64,000 nt of DNA, from positions 372,001 through 436,000 of the forward strand of contig JASGIS010000001.1 of assembly GCA_047601745.1 (NCBI GenBank), written 5' to 3'. A program made the translations under genes and the position numbers. The DNA is from JAKPAM01 sp047601745. GTDB lineage: Bacteria > Pseudomonadota > Gammaproteobacteria > Burkholderiales > Burkholderiaceae_E. The stretch's first letter is position 1. Each line of letters begins with the position of its first letter. This document shows, in pieces, positions 35,172 to 44,092 of the stretch. The notes under the pieces were generated by a model. It was not told the DNA's origin, made no database searches, and saw only the letters and a list, made by a program, of their open reading frames with translations.

Positions 35172-38100
35172 ATGTTCGAACGCATCATCCGTTTCGCGAT
35201 CGCGCAACGCTGGCTGGTCATGCTGGCGACGCTCGGCCTGGTCGCGATCGGCGTCGCCAGCTACCGGCACCTGCCGATCGACGCGGTACCCGACATCACC
35301 AACGTACAGGTGCAGATCAACACGCACGCGCCCGGCTATTCGCCGCTGGAGACCGAGCAGCGCGTGACGTTTCCGATCGAGAACGCGATGTCGGGCCTGC
35401 CTCGTCTGGCGATGACGCGGTCGCTGTCGCGCTACGGGCTGTCGCAGGTGACGGTCGTCTTTGATGACGGCACCGACATCTTCTTCGCGCGGCAGTTGAT
35501 CGACGAGCGCCTGCAGCAGGTGCGCGACGCGTTGCCCGACGACGTGACGACGGCGATGGGCCCGATCTCGACCGGCCTGGGCGAGATCCTGCTGTGGACC
35601 GTCGAGGCCCGCGACGACGCGCGCAAGCCCGACGGCACGCCGTACACGCCGACCGATCTGCGCGAGATCCAGGACTGGGTGATCCGCCCGCAGATGCGCA
35701 CGGTGCCGGGCGTCACCGAGGTCAACACGATCGGCGGGTTCAATCGCGAGTTCCAGGTGGCGCCGCTGCCCGAGCGGCTGCTCGCGCATGGCGTGACGCT
35801 CGACACGCTGATCGGCGCGCTCGAACGCAACAACGCCAACGTCGGCGCCGGCTACGTCGAACGGCGCGGCGAACAGCTATTGGTGCGCGTGCCCGGGCAG
35901 GTGCGCGGGATCGCCGACATCGAGCAGATCGTCGTCGCGACCGTCGGCGGCGTACCGATCCGCGTCCGCGACCTGGCCGAGGTCGGCATCGGCCGCGAGC
36001 TGCGCACCGGCGCGGCCACCGAGAACGGCCGCGAGGTCGTGCTGGGCACGGTGTTCATGCTGATCGGCGAGAACAGCCGCACGGTGGCGCGCGCCGCGGC
36101 GCAGCGGCTCGAGCGGATCAACGCGACGCTGCCCGCCGGCGTGTTCGCCAAGGTCGTCTACGACCGCACGCCGCTGGTCGACCGCGCGATCGGCACGGTG
36201 CGCAACAACCTGCTCGAAGGCGCGGTGCTGGTGATCGCGGTGCTGTTCGCGTTCCTGGGCAACCTGCGCGCCGCGCTGATCACGGCGCTGGTGATCCCGC
36301 TGTCGATGCTGTTCACGCTGACCGGCATGCTGGCCAGCGGCACCAGCGCCAATCTGATGAGCCTGGGCGCGCTGGACTTCGGCATCATCGTCGACGGCGC
36401 CGTCGTCATCGTCGAGAACGGCATCCGCCGGCTCGCGCACGCACAGCAGGCAGCGGGCCGGCCGCTGACCCGCGCCGAGCGCTTCGAGCAGGTGTTCGAG
36501 GCCGCGCGCGAGGCACGCCGGCCGCTGGTGTTCGGGCAACTGATCATCATGATCGTCTACCTGCCGATCTTCGCGCTGACCGGCGTCGAAGCGCGGATGT
36601 TCCATCCGATGGCGCTGACCGTCATCGCCGCGCTGGCCGGCGCGATGCTGCTGACGCTGACCTTCGTGCCCGCCGCCGTCGCGCTCGCCGTCACCGGCCC
36701 GGTCGCCGAGCGCGAGAACCCGCTGTTGCGCGGTGCCCGCCGCCTGTACGCGCCGCTGCTCGACGCCGCGCTGCGCAATCGCGCGACGGCGATCGCCGCC
36801 GGCGTCGCCTCGGTCGTGTTGTGCGGCCTGCTGGCCACCCGCCTGGGCGCCGAGTTCGTGCCGAGCCTGGACGAAGGCGACCTGTCGGTGCAGACGATCC
36901 GCGCGCCCGGTACGAGCCTGACGCAATCGCTGCAGATGCAGATGCAGTTCGAACGGACGCTGATGGCGCGGGTACCCGAACTCGAACGCGTGTTCAGCCG
37001 CACCGGCACGGCCGAGATCGCGTCGGACCCGATGCCGCCGAACGTCGCCGACGCCTACCTGATGTTCAAGCCGGCCGAGACCTGGCCCGATCCGGCCAAG
37101 CCGCGCGAACGGCTCGACGACGAGATCCGCCGCGTCGTCGAAACGCTGCCGGGCACCGCGTACGAGTTCTCGCAACCGATCGAGCTGCGCTTCAACGAAC
37201 TGATCTCGGGGGTTCGCAGCGACGTGGCGGTCAAGATCTTCGGCGACGACATGGCGGTGCTCGAACGCGAGGCCGAGCGCGTACTGGCGGTGCTGCAACG
37301 GACACCGGGCGCGGTCGAGGCCAAGATCGAGCAGACCACCGGCCTGCCGATCCTGACCGTCGACATCAATCGCCACCGGGCCGCGCGCTATGGCTTGCAG
37401 GTCGCCGAGATCCAGGAGGCGGTGGCGATCGCCGTCGGCGGCCGGCCGGCGGGCGCCGTCTACCAGGGCGACCGGCGCTTCGACATCGTCGTACGCCTGC
37501 CCGAACGGCTGCGCACCGACCTGAACGCGATCGCGCGGCTGCCGCTGCCGCTGCCGGCCGCTCGCGACGGCGGTGCCGGTACCGGTAACGGTGCCGGCGC
37601 ATCGGCGAATTCGTCGGGCGGCCGCGCCGCCGACGGCGCGCTGCCGACCAGCACGTCGACCGCGCAGCACCAGGCGTCGACGGGCGGCGTGCACTTCGTG
37701 CCGCTGTCCGAGGTCGCCACGCTGGACATCTCGCCGGGCCCGAACCAGATCAGCCGCGAGAACGGCAAGCGCCGCGTCGTCGTCACGGCCAACGTGCGCG
37801 GCCGCGACATCGGCTCGTTCGTCGCCGAGGCCGAGCGCGAGCTGGCCGCCGGCGTGCGGCTGCCCGACGGCTACTGGTCGGGCTGGGGCGGCACGTTCGA
37901 ACAACTGCAATCGGCGGCGGCCCGCCTGCGCCTGGTCGTACCGGCCGCGCTGGCGCTGGTGTTCGTGCTGCTGTTCTCGGTGTTCGGCAACCTCAAGGAC
38001 GGTCTATTGGTGTTCACCGGGATCCCGTTCGCGCTGTGCGGCGGCGTGCTCGCGCTGTGGCTGCGCGGCATCCCGCTGTCGATCTCGGCCGGCGTCGGCT

Positions 38101-38414
38101 TCATCGCGCTGTCGGGCGTGGCGGTGCTCAACGGGTTGGTGATGATCTCGTTCATCCAGCACCTGCGCGACACCGGTCTGCCGATCACCGACGCGATCCG
38201 CGACGGCGCGCTGACCCGGCTGCGCCCGGTGCTGATGACGGCGCTGGTCGCGTCGCTGGGCTTCGTGCCGATGGCGATCGCCACCGGCACCGGCGCCGAG
38301 GTCCAGCGCCCGCTGGCCACCGTCGTCATCGGCGGCATCCTGTCGTCGACGATCCTGACGCTGCTGATCCTGCCGGCCGCTTATCGCGCCGTGCATCGCG
38401 ATCCGATACCGTGA
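35172..38414 (+). CDS. czcA: CzcA-like heavy-metal RND pump
   Basis: A 1080-residue inner-membrane proton/metal antiporter. The heavy-metal RND signature DFGIIVDGAVVIVEN in helix 4 has the three acidic residues needed for transport; HLPIDAVPDITNVQVQIN at the N terminus and the duplicated 6+6 helix layout are typical. It would export divalent metals (Zn, Co, Cd or Ni). Just before VPLSEVATLDISPGP a 35-40 residue insert rich in Gly, Ser, Thr and Ala (AGTGNGAGASANSSGG) enlarges a periplasmic loop. The start used opens MFERIIRFAIAQRWL. Its last 89 bp overlap the convergent sensor kinase gene. Confidence 0.92.
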   Translation: MFERIIRFAIAQRWLVMLATLGLVAIGVASYRHLPIDAVPDITNVQVQINTHAPGYSPLETEQRVTFPIENAMSGLPRLAMTRSLSRYGLSQVTVVFDDGTDIFFARQLIDERLQQVRDALPDDVTTAMGPISTGLGEILLWTVEARDDARKPDGTPYTPTDLREIQDWVIRPQMRTVPGVTEVNTIGGFNREFQVAPLPERLLAHGVTLDTLIGALERNNANVGAGYVERRGEQLLVRVPGQVRGIADIEQIVVATVGGVPIRVRDLAEVGIGRELRTGAATENGREVVLGTVFMLIGENSRTVARAAAQRLERINATLPAGVFAKVVYDRTPLVDRAIGTVRNNLLEGAVLVIAVLFAFLGNLRAALITALVIPLSMLFTLTGMLASGTSANLMSLGALDFGIIVDGAVVIVENGIRRLAHAQQAAGRPLTRAERFEQVFEAAREARRPLVFGQLIIMIVYLPIFALTGVEARMFHPMALTVIAALAGAMLLTLTFVPAAVALAVTGPVAERENPLLRGARRLYAPLLDAALRNRATAIAAGVASVVLCGLLATRLGAEFVPSLDEGDLSVQTIRAPGTSLTQSLQMQMQFERTLMARVPELERVFSRTGTAEIASDPMPPNVADAYLMFKPAETWPDPAKPRERLDDEIRRVVETLPGTAYEFSQPIELRFNELISGVRSDVAVKIFGDDMAVLEREAERVLAVLQRTPGAVEAKIEQTTGLPILTVDINRHRAARYGLQVAEIQEAVAIAVGGRPAGAVYQGDRRFDIVVRLPERLRTDLNAIARLPLPLPAARDGGAGTGNGAGASANSSGGRAADGALPTSTSTAQHQASTGGVHFVPLSEVATLDISPGPNQISRENGKRRVVVTANVRGRDIGSFVAEAERELAAGVRLPDGYWSGWGGTFEQLQSAAARLRLVVPAALALVFVLLFSVFGNLKDGLLVFTGIPFALCGGVLALWLRGIPLSISAGVGFIALSGVAVLNGLVMISFIQHLRDTGLPITDAIRDGALTRLRPVLMTALVASLGFVPMAIATGTGAEVQRPLATVVIGGILSSTILTLLILPAAYRAVHRDPIP

Positions 38415-39717
38415 AGCCCACGGTCGTCACACCGCCAACCGAATGCGCGAAGGTCTCGCCGCCGTGCATCCGGGCGATCGCCGACACGATGGCCAGGCCC
38501 AGGCCGTGGTGCTGATCGGACTGTGCCCGCGACTGCTCACCGCGATGGAAGCGATCGAACATCCGCTTGACCAGCGCGTCCGGCAGCGGCGGCCCCTCGT
38601 TGGCGACCGCCACGCTGCGACTCGCGCCGTCCGACGCGATCCGGATCACAACCGACGAACCCGGCACGGCGAAGCGCGTGGCATTCGACAGCAGGTTCGA
38701 CACCGCGCGCTTGATCAGCATCGCGTCGACCGGCGCGTCGGCGTCGCCGTCGATGCGCGCGCGCAGCCGCGCGTCGTCGAGCGCCGCCTCGTGATAATCG
38801 ACGACGTCGCGCACGACATCGGCGAGACTCGACGACGGAAAGCGGTCGACGGTCGCCCCCTGGTCGGCCCGGGCCAGGAACAGCATGTCGCGAACGATGC
38901 CCTTGAGCCGGTGCAGGTCGTCCAGCCCGCTGGCCAGGAATTCGCGCAGCGACGCGTCGTCGGCCGACGAGGCCAGCGCGATCTCGGCGCCGGTGATCAG
39001 CGTTGTCAGCGGCGTGTTCAGTTCGTGCGCGACGTCGGCGCTGAACGCCTGCTGCTGGCGGAACGCGGTCTCGATCCGCGCGAGCGCACGGTTGAACGAC
39101 GCCACCAGGTCCATCAGCTCGGCGTCGACGCCCTGCTCGGGCAGCCGGTCGCCGATCGACGTCGCCGACAGCGCGTTGGCCTGCCGCGAGATCCGCGCCA
39201 GCGGCCGCAGCGCGCGTTCGGACAGCACCAGCCCCAGCGCGATCGCGACGCCGGTGCCCGCGACCAGGCACAACACCAGGATGCGCGCCAGCGACGCGCG
39301 CAGCCGACGCCCCTCCTCGTCGTCGATCGTCATCACGATGCGGCCGACGTCGGCGCGCTGTTCGGGCGCCAGCGTCTCGACGAGGCCGTGACCCGGCTCG
39401 AAGCCGCCGGTCGGCGCCGGGCCCTGGCCATAAAGCTGGCGCCCGTCGCGCCCGATCAGCCAGACGCGGGTATCGACGTGGCCGAGCAGCATGTCGCTCA
39501 GGCGGTGGCTGAGCGTCGCCAGGTCGGGCTCGTCGCGGGTCTCGTCGAGCAGGTGGCGGACCACGGCCAGCGCGCCGTCCATCGCCTGGACGCGGGTGCG
39601 CTGCAGTTCGCGCTCGAACGCCAGGTACTCGAACGCGCCGATGACGCCGAACAGGCACAGGCCGAGCAGCGCCATCCCCGCCGCCATCCGGCGGCGGATC
39701 GACGGGCGCCGGGTCAT
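38326..39717 (-). CDS. heavy-metal sensor histidine kinase (CusS/CzcS-like)
   Basis: A 463-residue membrane kinase with two transmembrane segments (about 11-33 and 146-166) enclosing a roughly 110-residue periplasmic sensor, a HAMP linker, and the phospho-acceptor His231 in ADVAHELNTPLTTL. The N box NLLSNATRF and G box GLGLAIVSAI complete the ATPase domain. It should phosphorylate the response regulator encoded upstream; the stop of that gene overlaps this start (ATGA). Metal sensing is inferred from the adjacent czc genes. The last 28 residues are a disordered tail encoded antisense to the end of czcA. Confidence 0.9.
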   Translation of the reverse strand: MTRRPSIRRRMAAGMALLGLCLFGVIGAFEYLAFERELQRTRVQAMDGALAVVRHLLDETRDEPDLATLSHRLSDMLLGHVDTRVWLIGRDGRQLYGQGPAPTGGFEPGHGLVETLAPEQRADVGRIVMTIDDEEGRRLRASLARILVLCLVAGTGVAIALGLVLSERALRPLARISRQANALSATSIGDRLPEQGVDAELMDLVASFNRALARIETAFRQQQAFSADVAHELNTPLTTLITGAEIALASSADDASLREFLASGLDDLHRLKGIVRDMLFLARADQGATVDRFPSSSLADVVRDVVDYHEAALDDARLRARIDGDADAPVDAMLIKRAVSNLLSNATRFAVPGSSVVIRIASDGASRSVAVANEGPPLPDALVKRMFDRFHRGEQSRAQSDQHHGLGLAIVSAIARMHGGETFAHSVGGVTTVGFTVSDRDARRDKRPAGSAASGSSTTGCRR

Positions 39718-40517
39718 GCGGACGGTGATGCCGGCGCCCGCGACGCTCTGGTCGCGTCCGGCCGGTCCGGCTCGCCCGACGCCTGTCGGCCGTCCAGCGA
39801 CGCGCGTCCGTCCGGCGCCCGCGCCCCGTCGCCGGGCGCGTCGCGCGCCTCGAGCACGTAGCCCATGCCGCGCACCGTGTGGACGAGCTTGCGGTCGAAC
39901 GGATCGTCGAGCTTGCGCCGCAGCCTGCGCACGGCCACCTCGACGACGTTGGTGTCGCTGTCGAAGTTCATGTCCCAGACCTGCTCGGCCAGTTCGGTGC
40001 GCGACAGCACCTGGCCCTGGCGCCGAAGCAGCAGCACCAGCAGGTTGAACTCTTTGGCGGTCAGGTCGAGGCGGCGACCGGCCCGCGTGGCCCGCCGGCT
40101 GGCCAGGTTCAGCTCGAGGTCGGCGACGCGCAGCACGGGCTCGCCGGCCGGCGTCGGCATCGACGAGCGGCGCAGCAGCGCGTGCACGCGCGCCTGCAGT
40201 TCGGAGAATGCGAACGGCTTGACCAGATAGTCGTCGGCGCCGCTGTGCAGCCCCCGGACCCGGTCCTCGACGTCGCCGCGCGCCGACAGCATCAGCACCG
40301 GCGTGGACCGGCGCCGCCGCAGCGCCTCGACCAAGCCGTGGCCGTCCAGGCCGGGCAGCATCACGTCGAGGACGATCGCGTCGTAGTCGCGCTCGATCGC
40401 CAGGTGCAGGCCGTCGGTGCCGGTGTGCGCGACGTCGACCGAAAAGCCCGCCTGTCCGAGGCCGCGCCGGATGTATTCGGCCAGCCTGCGTTCATCCTCG
40501 ACGACCAGCAGTTTCAT
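39714..40517 (-). CDS. OmpR/CzcR-type response regulator
   Basis: A 267-residue response regulator. The receiver (MKLLVVEDERRLAEYIRRGL) carries the acceptor Asp51 in AIVLDVMLPGLDGHG; the C-terminal winged helix reads LTAKEFNLLVLLLRRQGQV and VRRLRRKLDDPF. About 40 residues of Asp/Arg/Ala-rich tail beyond the usual end are unusual. It is probably the activator of czcCBA. Its start overlaps the stop of a putative exported protein gene and its stop overlaps the kinase start, giving a fully coupled three-gene unit. Confidence 0.92.
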   Translation of the reverse strand: MKLLVVEDERRLAEYIRRGLGQAGFSVDVAHTGTDGLHLAIERDYDAIVLDVMLPGLDGHGLVEALRRRRSTPVLMLSARGDVEDRVRGLHSGADDYLVKPFAFSELQARVHALLRRSSMPTPAGEPVLRVADLELNLASRRATRAGRRLDLTAKEFNLLVLLLRRQGQVLSRTELAEQVWDMNFDSDTNVVEVAVRRLRRKLDDPFDRKLVHTVRGMGYVLEARDAPGDGARAPDGRASLDGRQASGEPDRPDATRASRAPASPSA

Positions 40518-41170
40518 TCCTGGAGGATAACCCGCCGTCGGCCCGAGGCCCCGCGAACGGGTTTGGGTGCGACGTGGCCGCCTTCGATGTGTTCGATGGG
40601 TGGACGCAACGGCAGCCGCGCATCATCGCCGTTCGACGGTTTTCCGGAGCGAGCCGGGCTGCCGGCGCCCTGCGCATCGCCATCGCCGCGCGCCCGCTCC
40701 GCGCCGTTCGTCCAGCCGCCGCCGTCCGACCGGCCCGGCACCGCGCCGCCGCCGGGCGCGGCATCGACGTGCAGCCGGACGACGCGGCGCTCGCGGCTGG
40801 GCTCGCGCACGCCGCGCAGGATCTGGCGGCGCCCATCCGGCAGGATCAGATGCACCTCCCAGACCTGGGCGGCCCGACGCCTGCCGTCGCCGCGCACATC
40901 GTCACCACGTCCGCCGTCGTCGCCGACCGGCGAACGGGCCGGTTCGCCGGTCCGCGCCGGCGCCGCGTGCACGGCCCCGACCATCATCATCGAGCAAGCA
41001 CCGACGACCAGACATCCGAGCCACCCGATCACCAGCCGGCGCAGCGCCTGCCCGTGCAGCGCCAACCCGCGTGGCGCCTGCCCGCGCCACGTCCGCCGCA
41101 GCCGGCACGAGCGCCTCCGGCCGACCTCGCATCGACCATCGCGGCGCCGCCTGCGTTCTCGTTTCGTCAT
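40514..41170 (-). CDS. putative exported protein upstream of the metal two-component genes
   Basis: Up to 218 residues. A Sec signal is seen inside the frame (VIGWLGCLVVGACSMMMV then GAVHA/A), with GTG at the VIGW codon as a possible better start than the far ATG. The mature part has a short regular core (QVWEVHLILPDGRRQILRG) and is otherwise Gly/Arg/Asp-rich. No family was recognised. The support for a real gene is the ATGA overlap with the response regulator and consistent G/C third positions. It could serve as a periplasmic accessory to the sensor; that is inference. Confidence 0.45.
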   Translation of the reverse strand: MTKRERRRRRDGRCEVGRRRSCRLRRTWRGQAPRGLALHGQALRRLVIGWLGCLVVGACSMMMVGAVHAAPARTGEPARSPVGDDGGRGDDVRGDGRRRAAQVWEVHLILPDGRRQILRGVREPSRERRVVRLHVDAAPGGGAVPGRSDGGGWTNGAERARGDGDAQGAGSPARSGKPSNGDDARLPLRPPIEHIEGGHVAPKPVRGASGRRRVILQE

Positions 41171-41387
41171 CGCCCCTCCCGCCCCTCGTCGCCCAGGCCC
41201 GGCCGGCGAAGCGCCGAAACGAAAGCGTCGCGATGAGCGGTCGCGGTCGCGGTCGCGATGAACGCTCGCCCGCCGCCCGGGCCGAAAGCTCCCAAGCTAA
41301 CGGCCGGGCGAGCGGACAACCATCGGCCGGAGGGCCGCGCGACGCTTCGGCCGCGCGCCCCTCCCGACCCGATTTCGCCGAACCGGA

Positions 41388-41987
41388 TCAGCCGTGCAGC
41401 TTGGCCGCGGTCTCGGCGACGGTGCGGCCCTGGTAGCGGGCGCCGTCGAGTTCGATCGCCGACGGCTTGCGGCTGCCGTCGCCGCCGGCGATCGTCGTCG
41501 CGCCGTACGGCGACCCGCCGACGATCTCGTCCAGCGTCATCTGCGGCGCATAGCCGTAGTTCAGGCCGACGACGACCATGCCGAAGTGCAGCAGGTTCGT
41601 GATGATCGAGAACAGCGTGACCTCCTGGCCGCCGTGCTGGGTCGCGGTCGACGTGAACGCTGCGCCGACCTTGCCGTTCATCGCGCCCTTCGCCCACAGG
41701 CCGCCGGCCTGGTCGAGGAAGGCCGCCATCTGCGACGGCATCCGGCCGAAGCGGGTCGGCGCGCCGATGATGATCGCGTCGTACTCGGCCAGGTCCTGGA
41801 CCTGGGCGATCGGCGCCTTCTGGTCGAGCTTGAAATGCGCGGGCCCGGCGATCGCCTCGGGGACGGTCTCGGGCACGCGCTTGATGTCGACCTGCGCGCC
41901 GGCCGATCGGGCGCCTTCGGCGACGGCCTCGGCCATCGTTTCGATGTGGCCGTAGGTCGAGTAGTAAAGGACGAGAACTCTTGCCAT
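41388..41987 (-). CDS. wrbA: NAD(P)H:quinone oxidoreductase WrbA
   Basis: A 199-residue flavodoxin-like enzyme reducing quinones by two electrons. Seen are the FMN phosphate site YYSTYGHIETMAEAV, GAPTRFGRMPSQMAAFLDQ, and STATQHGGQEVTLF, all WrbA hallmarks. GGAG lies before the ATG. It protects against quinone redox cycling. The neighbour upstream is a pirin gene in the same direction 103 bp away. The 217-bp gap downstream holds only a short CGGTCG repeat. Confidence 0.93.
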   Translation of the reverse strand: MARVLVLYYSTYGHIETMAEAVAEGARSAGAQVDIKRVPETVPEAIAGPAHFKLDQKAPIAQVQDLAEYDAIIIGAPTRFGRMPSQMAAFLDQAGGLWAKGAMNGKVGAAFTSTATQHGGQEVTLFSIITNLLHFGMVVVGLNYGYAPQMTLDEIVGGSPYGATTIAGGDGSRKPSAIELDGARYQGRTVAETAAKLHG

Positions 41988-42090
41988 CAGATGGACTCCA
42001 GGTGACAGGGGAAAAAAGGGAAATGCGGCGAACGGATGAGCGCCGGCGCGAACGACGCCAGGCGGCCATGGACGAAAGACTCTCAGCCTC

Positions 42091-42789
42091 TCATGCCGCG
42101 TCGACCATCACGAGTTCGGTGTCGGCGAGCGCGGTCACCGTCAGCACCGGCTCGTCGACGATCGCCGCGCCGTCGCGCGCCTGCAGCCGGACGCCGTTCA
42201 GCTCGATCTCGCCGCTGGCCGGCACCAGATACGCGTGACGCCCCGCGGGCAATGAGTACTGCACGCTCTGGCCGGCTTTCAGCGTCGCGCCCAGCACCCG
42301 CGCGTCGGTGCGGATGGGCAGCGCCCCGGCATCGTCGTCGAGGCCGCTGGCCAGCGTCACGAACCGGCCCGAGCGCTCGTCGCGCGGAAAGGGCTTGGCG
42401 CCCCACGAAGGCGGTCCGCCGCGCCGCGTCGGCTCGATCCAGATCTGGAACAGCCGCGTCTCGTCGTCCTCGAGGTTGTACTCGGCGTGGCGGATGCCGG
42501 AGCCCGCGCTCATCACCTGGACGTCGCCGGCACCGGTACGGCCCTTGTTGCCGAGACTGTCCTCGTGCGTGATCGCGCCCTGCCGCACGTAGGTGATGAT
42601 CTCCATGTCGGCGTGCGGATGCGGCGGAAAACCGGTGCCGGGTGCGATCTGGTCATCGTTCCAGACGCGCAGCGCGCCCCAGTGCCGGCGCGCCGGATCG
42701 TGGTAATGGCCGAACGAGAAATGGTGCCGGGCCTTCAGCCAGCCGAAATCGGCGGTGCCCAACGCGTCGAAAGGTCTGCGCTCGATCAT
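42091..42789 (-). CDS. pirin-family (YhhW-like) protein
   Basis: A 232-residue bicupin. The N-terminal cupin carries the pirin metal motif PPHPHADMEIITYV, with later His and Glu in SGIRHAEYN and LEDDETRLFQIWI. E. coli YhhW is a quercetinase-like enzyme; the physiological role is unclear. The ATG at 42789 has CGGAG upstream and was preferred to an ATG eight codons earlier. Divergent from a LysR gene with an AT-rich dyad between, a common pirin/LysR pair. Confidence 0.9.
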   Translation of the reverse strand: MIERRPFDALGTADFGWLKARHHFSFGHYHDPARRHWGALRVWNDDQIAPGTGFPPHPHADMEIITYVRQGAITHEDSLGNKGRTGAGDVQVMSAGSGIRHAEYNLEDDETRLFQIWIEPTRRGGPPSWGAKPFPRDERSGRFVTLASGLDDDAGALPIRTDARVLGATLKAGQSVQYSLPAGRHAYLVPASGEIELNGVRLQARDGAAIVDEPVLTVTALADTELVMVDAA

Positions 42790-42938
42790 GATCCGCTCCG
42801 GTGCGATCGGCACGTTCGTTGACGGTCGGCGATCGCGAAAGATTGTTTGTCGATACGGACACGATAAGGGCGATCGATAGACAAATAAATAGAAACTCCT
42901 TCAAATCATTTTTTCCATTTACGGCAAAATGATCGCCG
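42790..42938. promoter_or_regulatory. AT-rich divergent pirin/LysR promoter region
   Basis: This short gap is clearly richer in A/T than its surroundings. TTTGTC (42846-42851) and GACAAA (42880-42885) form a dyad spaced 28 bp, with GATCGATAG beside the right arm. It is a candidate LysR binding site controlling both genes. Confidence 0.5.
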
Positions 42939-43877
42939 ATGAGCACCCTGCCCGATCTCGAAGGCATCGCCGTATTCGCGCGGGTCGCCGAACTGCGATC
43001 GTTCTCGGCGGCAGCCGACGATCTGCGCCTGTCCAAAGCCACGGTCTCCAAGATCGTCTCGCGGCTCGAAGAGCGGCTGGGCACGCGGCTGTTCCATCGG
43101 ACGACGCGCCGGCTGGCGACCACCGATGCCGGGCAGCGGCTGCAGGCCGCCGCCAGCGCGCTGCTGGCGGCCGGCGAGGACATCGAGAACCAGGCGCTGT
43201 CGCAGTCGAGCGAGCCGCGCGGCCTCGTGCGCCTGGCCGCACCGATGTCGTTCGGCCTGGACCACGTGGCGCCGGCGCTGCCGGCCTTCCTCGACGCCTA
43301 TCCGGACGTGTCGATCGACCTGCACCTGAGCGACGCGACCGTCGATCTGGTCGGCCAGGGCATCGACGTCGCGCTGCGGATCGCCGCGCTGCCCGATTCG
43401 TCGCTGCGCGCCCGCCGGCTATGTCCGATCCAGCGCATGGTCGTCGGCTCGCCCGCGTATTTCGCGCGGCACGGGCGGCCGACCCACCCGTCGCAACTAG
43501 CCGGCCATGCGTGCCTGAGCTACGCACTGTCGCCGACGCCCGATCTGTGGCGCTTCCAGAACGCGGCCGGCGAGCAGGTCACCGTACGGCCGGCCGGTCG
43601 GCTGCGCTCGAACAACGGCGAGGCCTTCGCGCCGGCGCTGCGGGCCGGGCTGGGCATCGCCGTGCAGCCGGACTTCCTGTGCTGGCGCGACCTGGCCGCC
43701 GGCCGGCTCGAAGCGGTGCTGACCGACTGGTGGCCGCCGCCGATCGCCTTGCACCTGGTCACGCCCCCCGGCACGCCGCGGCCGGTGCGCGTCGAGCTGC
43801 TGCTCGAACACCTGGTCAAGGTGTTCCGCCGGCCGAGCTGGCAGGCGCCGCCGCCGGATCCGCCGGCGCACGCCTGA
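42939..43877 (+). CDS. LysR-family regulator
   Basis: A 312-residue LysR protein opening MSTLPDLEGIAVFARVAELR. The helix-turn-helix SFSAAADDLRLSKATVSKIV and the following RTTRRLATTDAG place it in the large CrgA/PtrR-like branch. It is divergent from the pirin gene, its probable target; the acyl-CoA dehydrogenase gene downstream is codirectional but separated by 215 bp containing an 8-bp repeat array. The Pro-rich last residues (QAPPPDPPAHA) are disordered. Confidence 0.87.
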   Translation: MSTLPDLEGIAVFARVAELRSFSAAADDLRLSKATVSKIVSRLEERLGTRLFHRTTRRLATTDAGQRLQAAASALLAAGEDIENQALSQSSEPRGLVRLAAPMSFGLDHVAPALPAFLDAYPDVSIDLHLSDATVDLVGQGIDVALRIAALPDSSLRARRLCPIQRMVVGSPAYFARHGRPTHPSQLAGHACLSYALSPTPDLWRFQNAAGEQVTVRPAGRLRSNNGEAFAPALRAGLGIAVQPDFLCWRDLAAGRLEAVLTDWWPPPIALHLVTPPGTPRPVRVELLLEHLVKVFRRPSWQAPPPDPPAHA

Positions 43878-43913
43878 TCGGCGGCTCGATCGAGCGCGCC
43901 GCCGCGGGCCCGT

Positions 43914-43969
43914 CGCCTGACCGCCTGACCGCCTGGCCGCCTGGTCGCCTGGCCGCTTGGCCGCACGGC
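43914..43969. repeat. 8-bp tandem repeat array (CGCCTGAC)n
   Basis: Seven head-to-tail 8-bp units, CGCCTGAC, CGCCTGAC, CGCCTGGC, CGCCTGGT, CGCCTGGC, CGCTTGGC and CGCACGGC, decaying left to right, 36 bp behind the LysR stop. The CCTGAC core recalls the 13-bp and 12-bp arrays elsewhere in the window. Confidence 0.9.
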
Positions 43970-44092
43970 CAGCCTGGGATGCGCGAGCCGATCGGGCACA
44001 ATGCATGGTTGACGAATCGCGGCGCGCGCGAGGCCCGGCGGCCGGCCCGCGGACGCGCCTTTCCGTGGACGATATCCGGCGAAGGAGACGAA

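Noticed and set aside
40567..41436. Forward 289-residue frame opposite the putative exported protein
   Set aside because: Arg/Pro-rich shadow without domain or ribosome site; the minus-strand frame is coupled to the response regulator.
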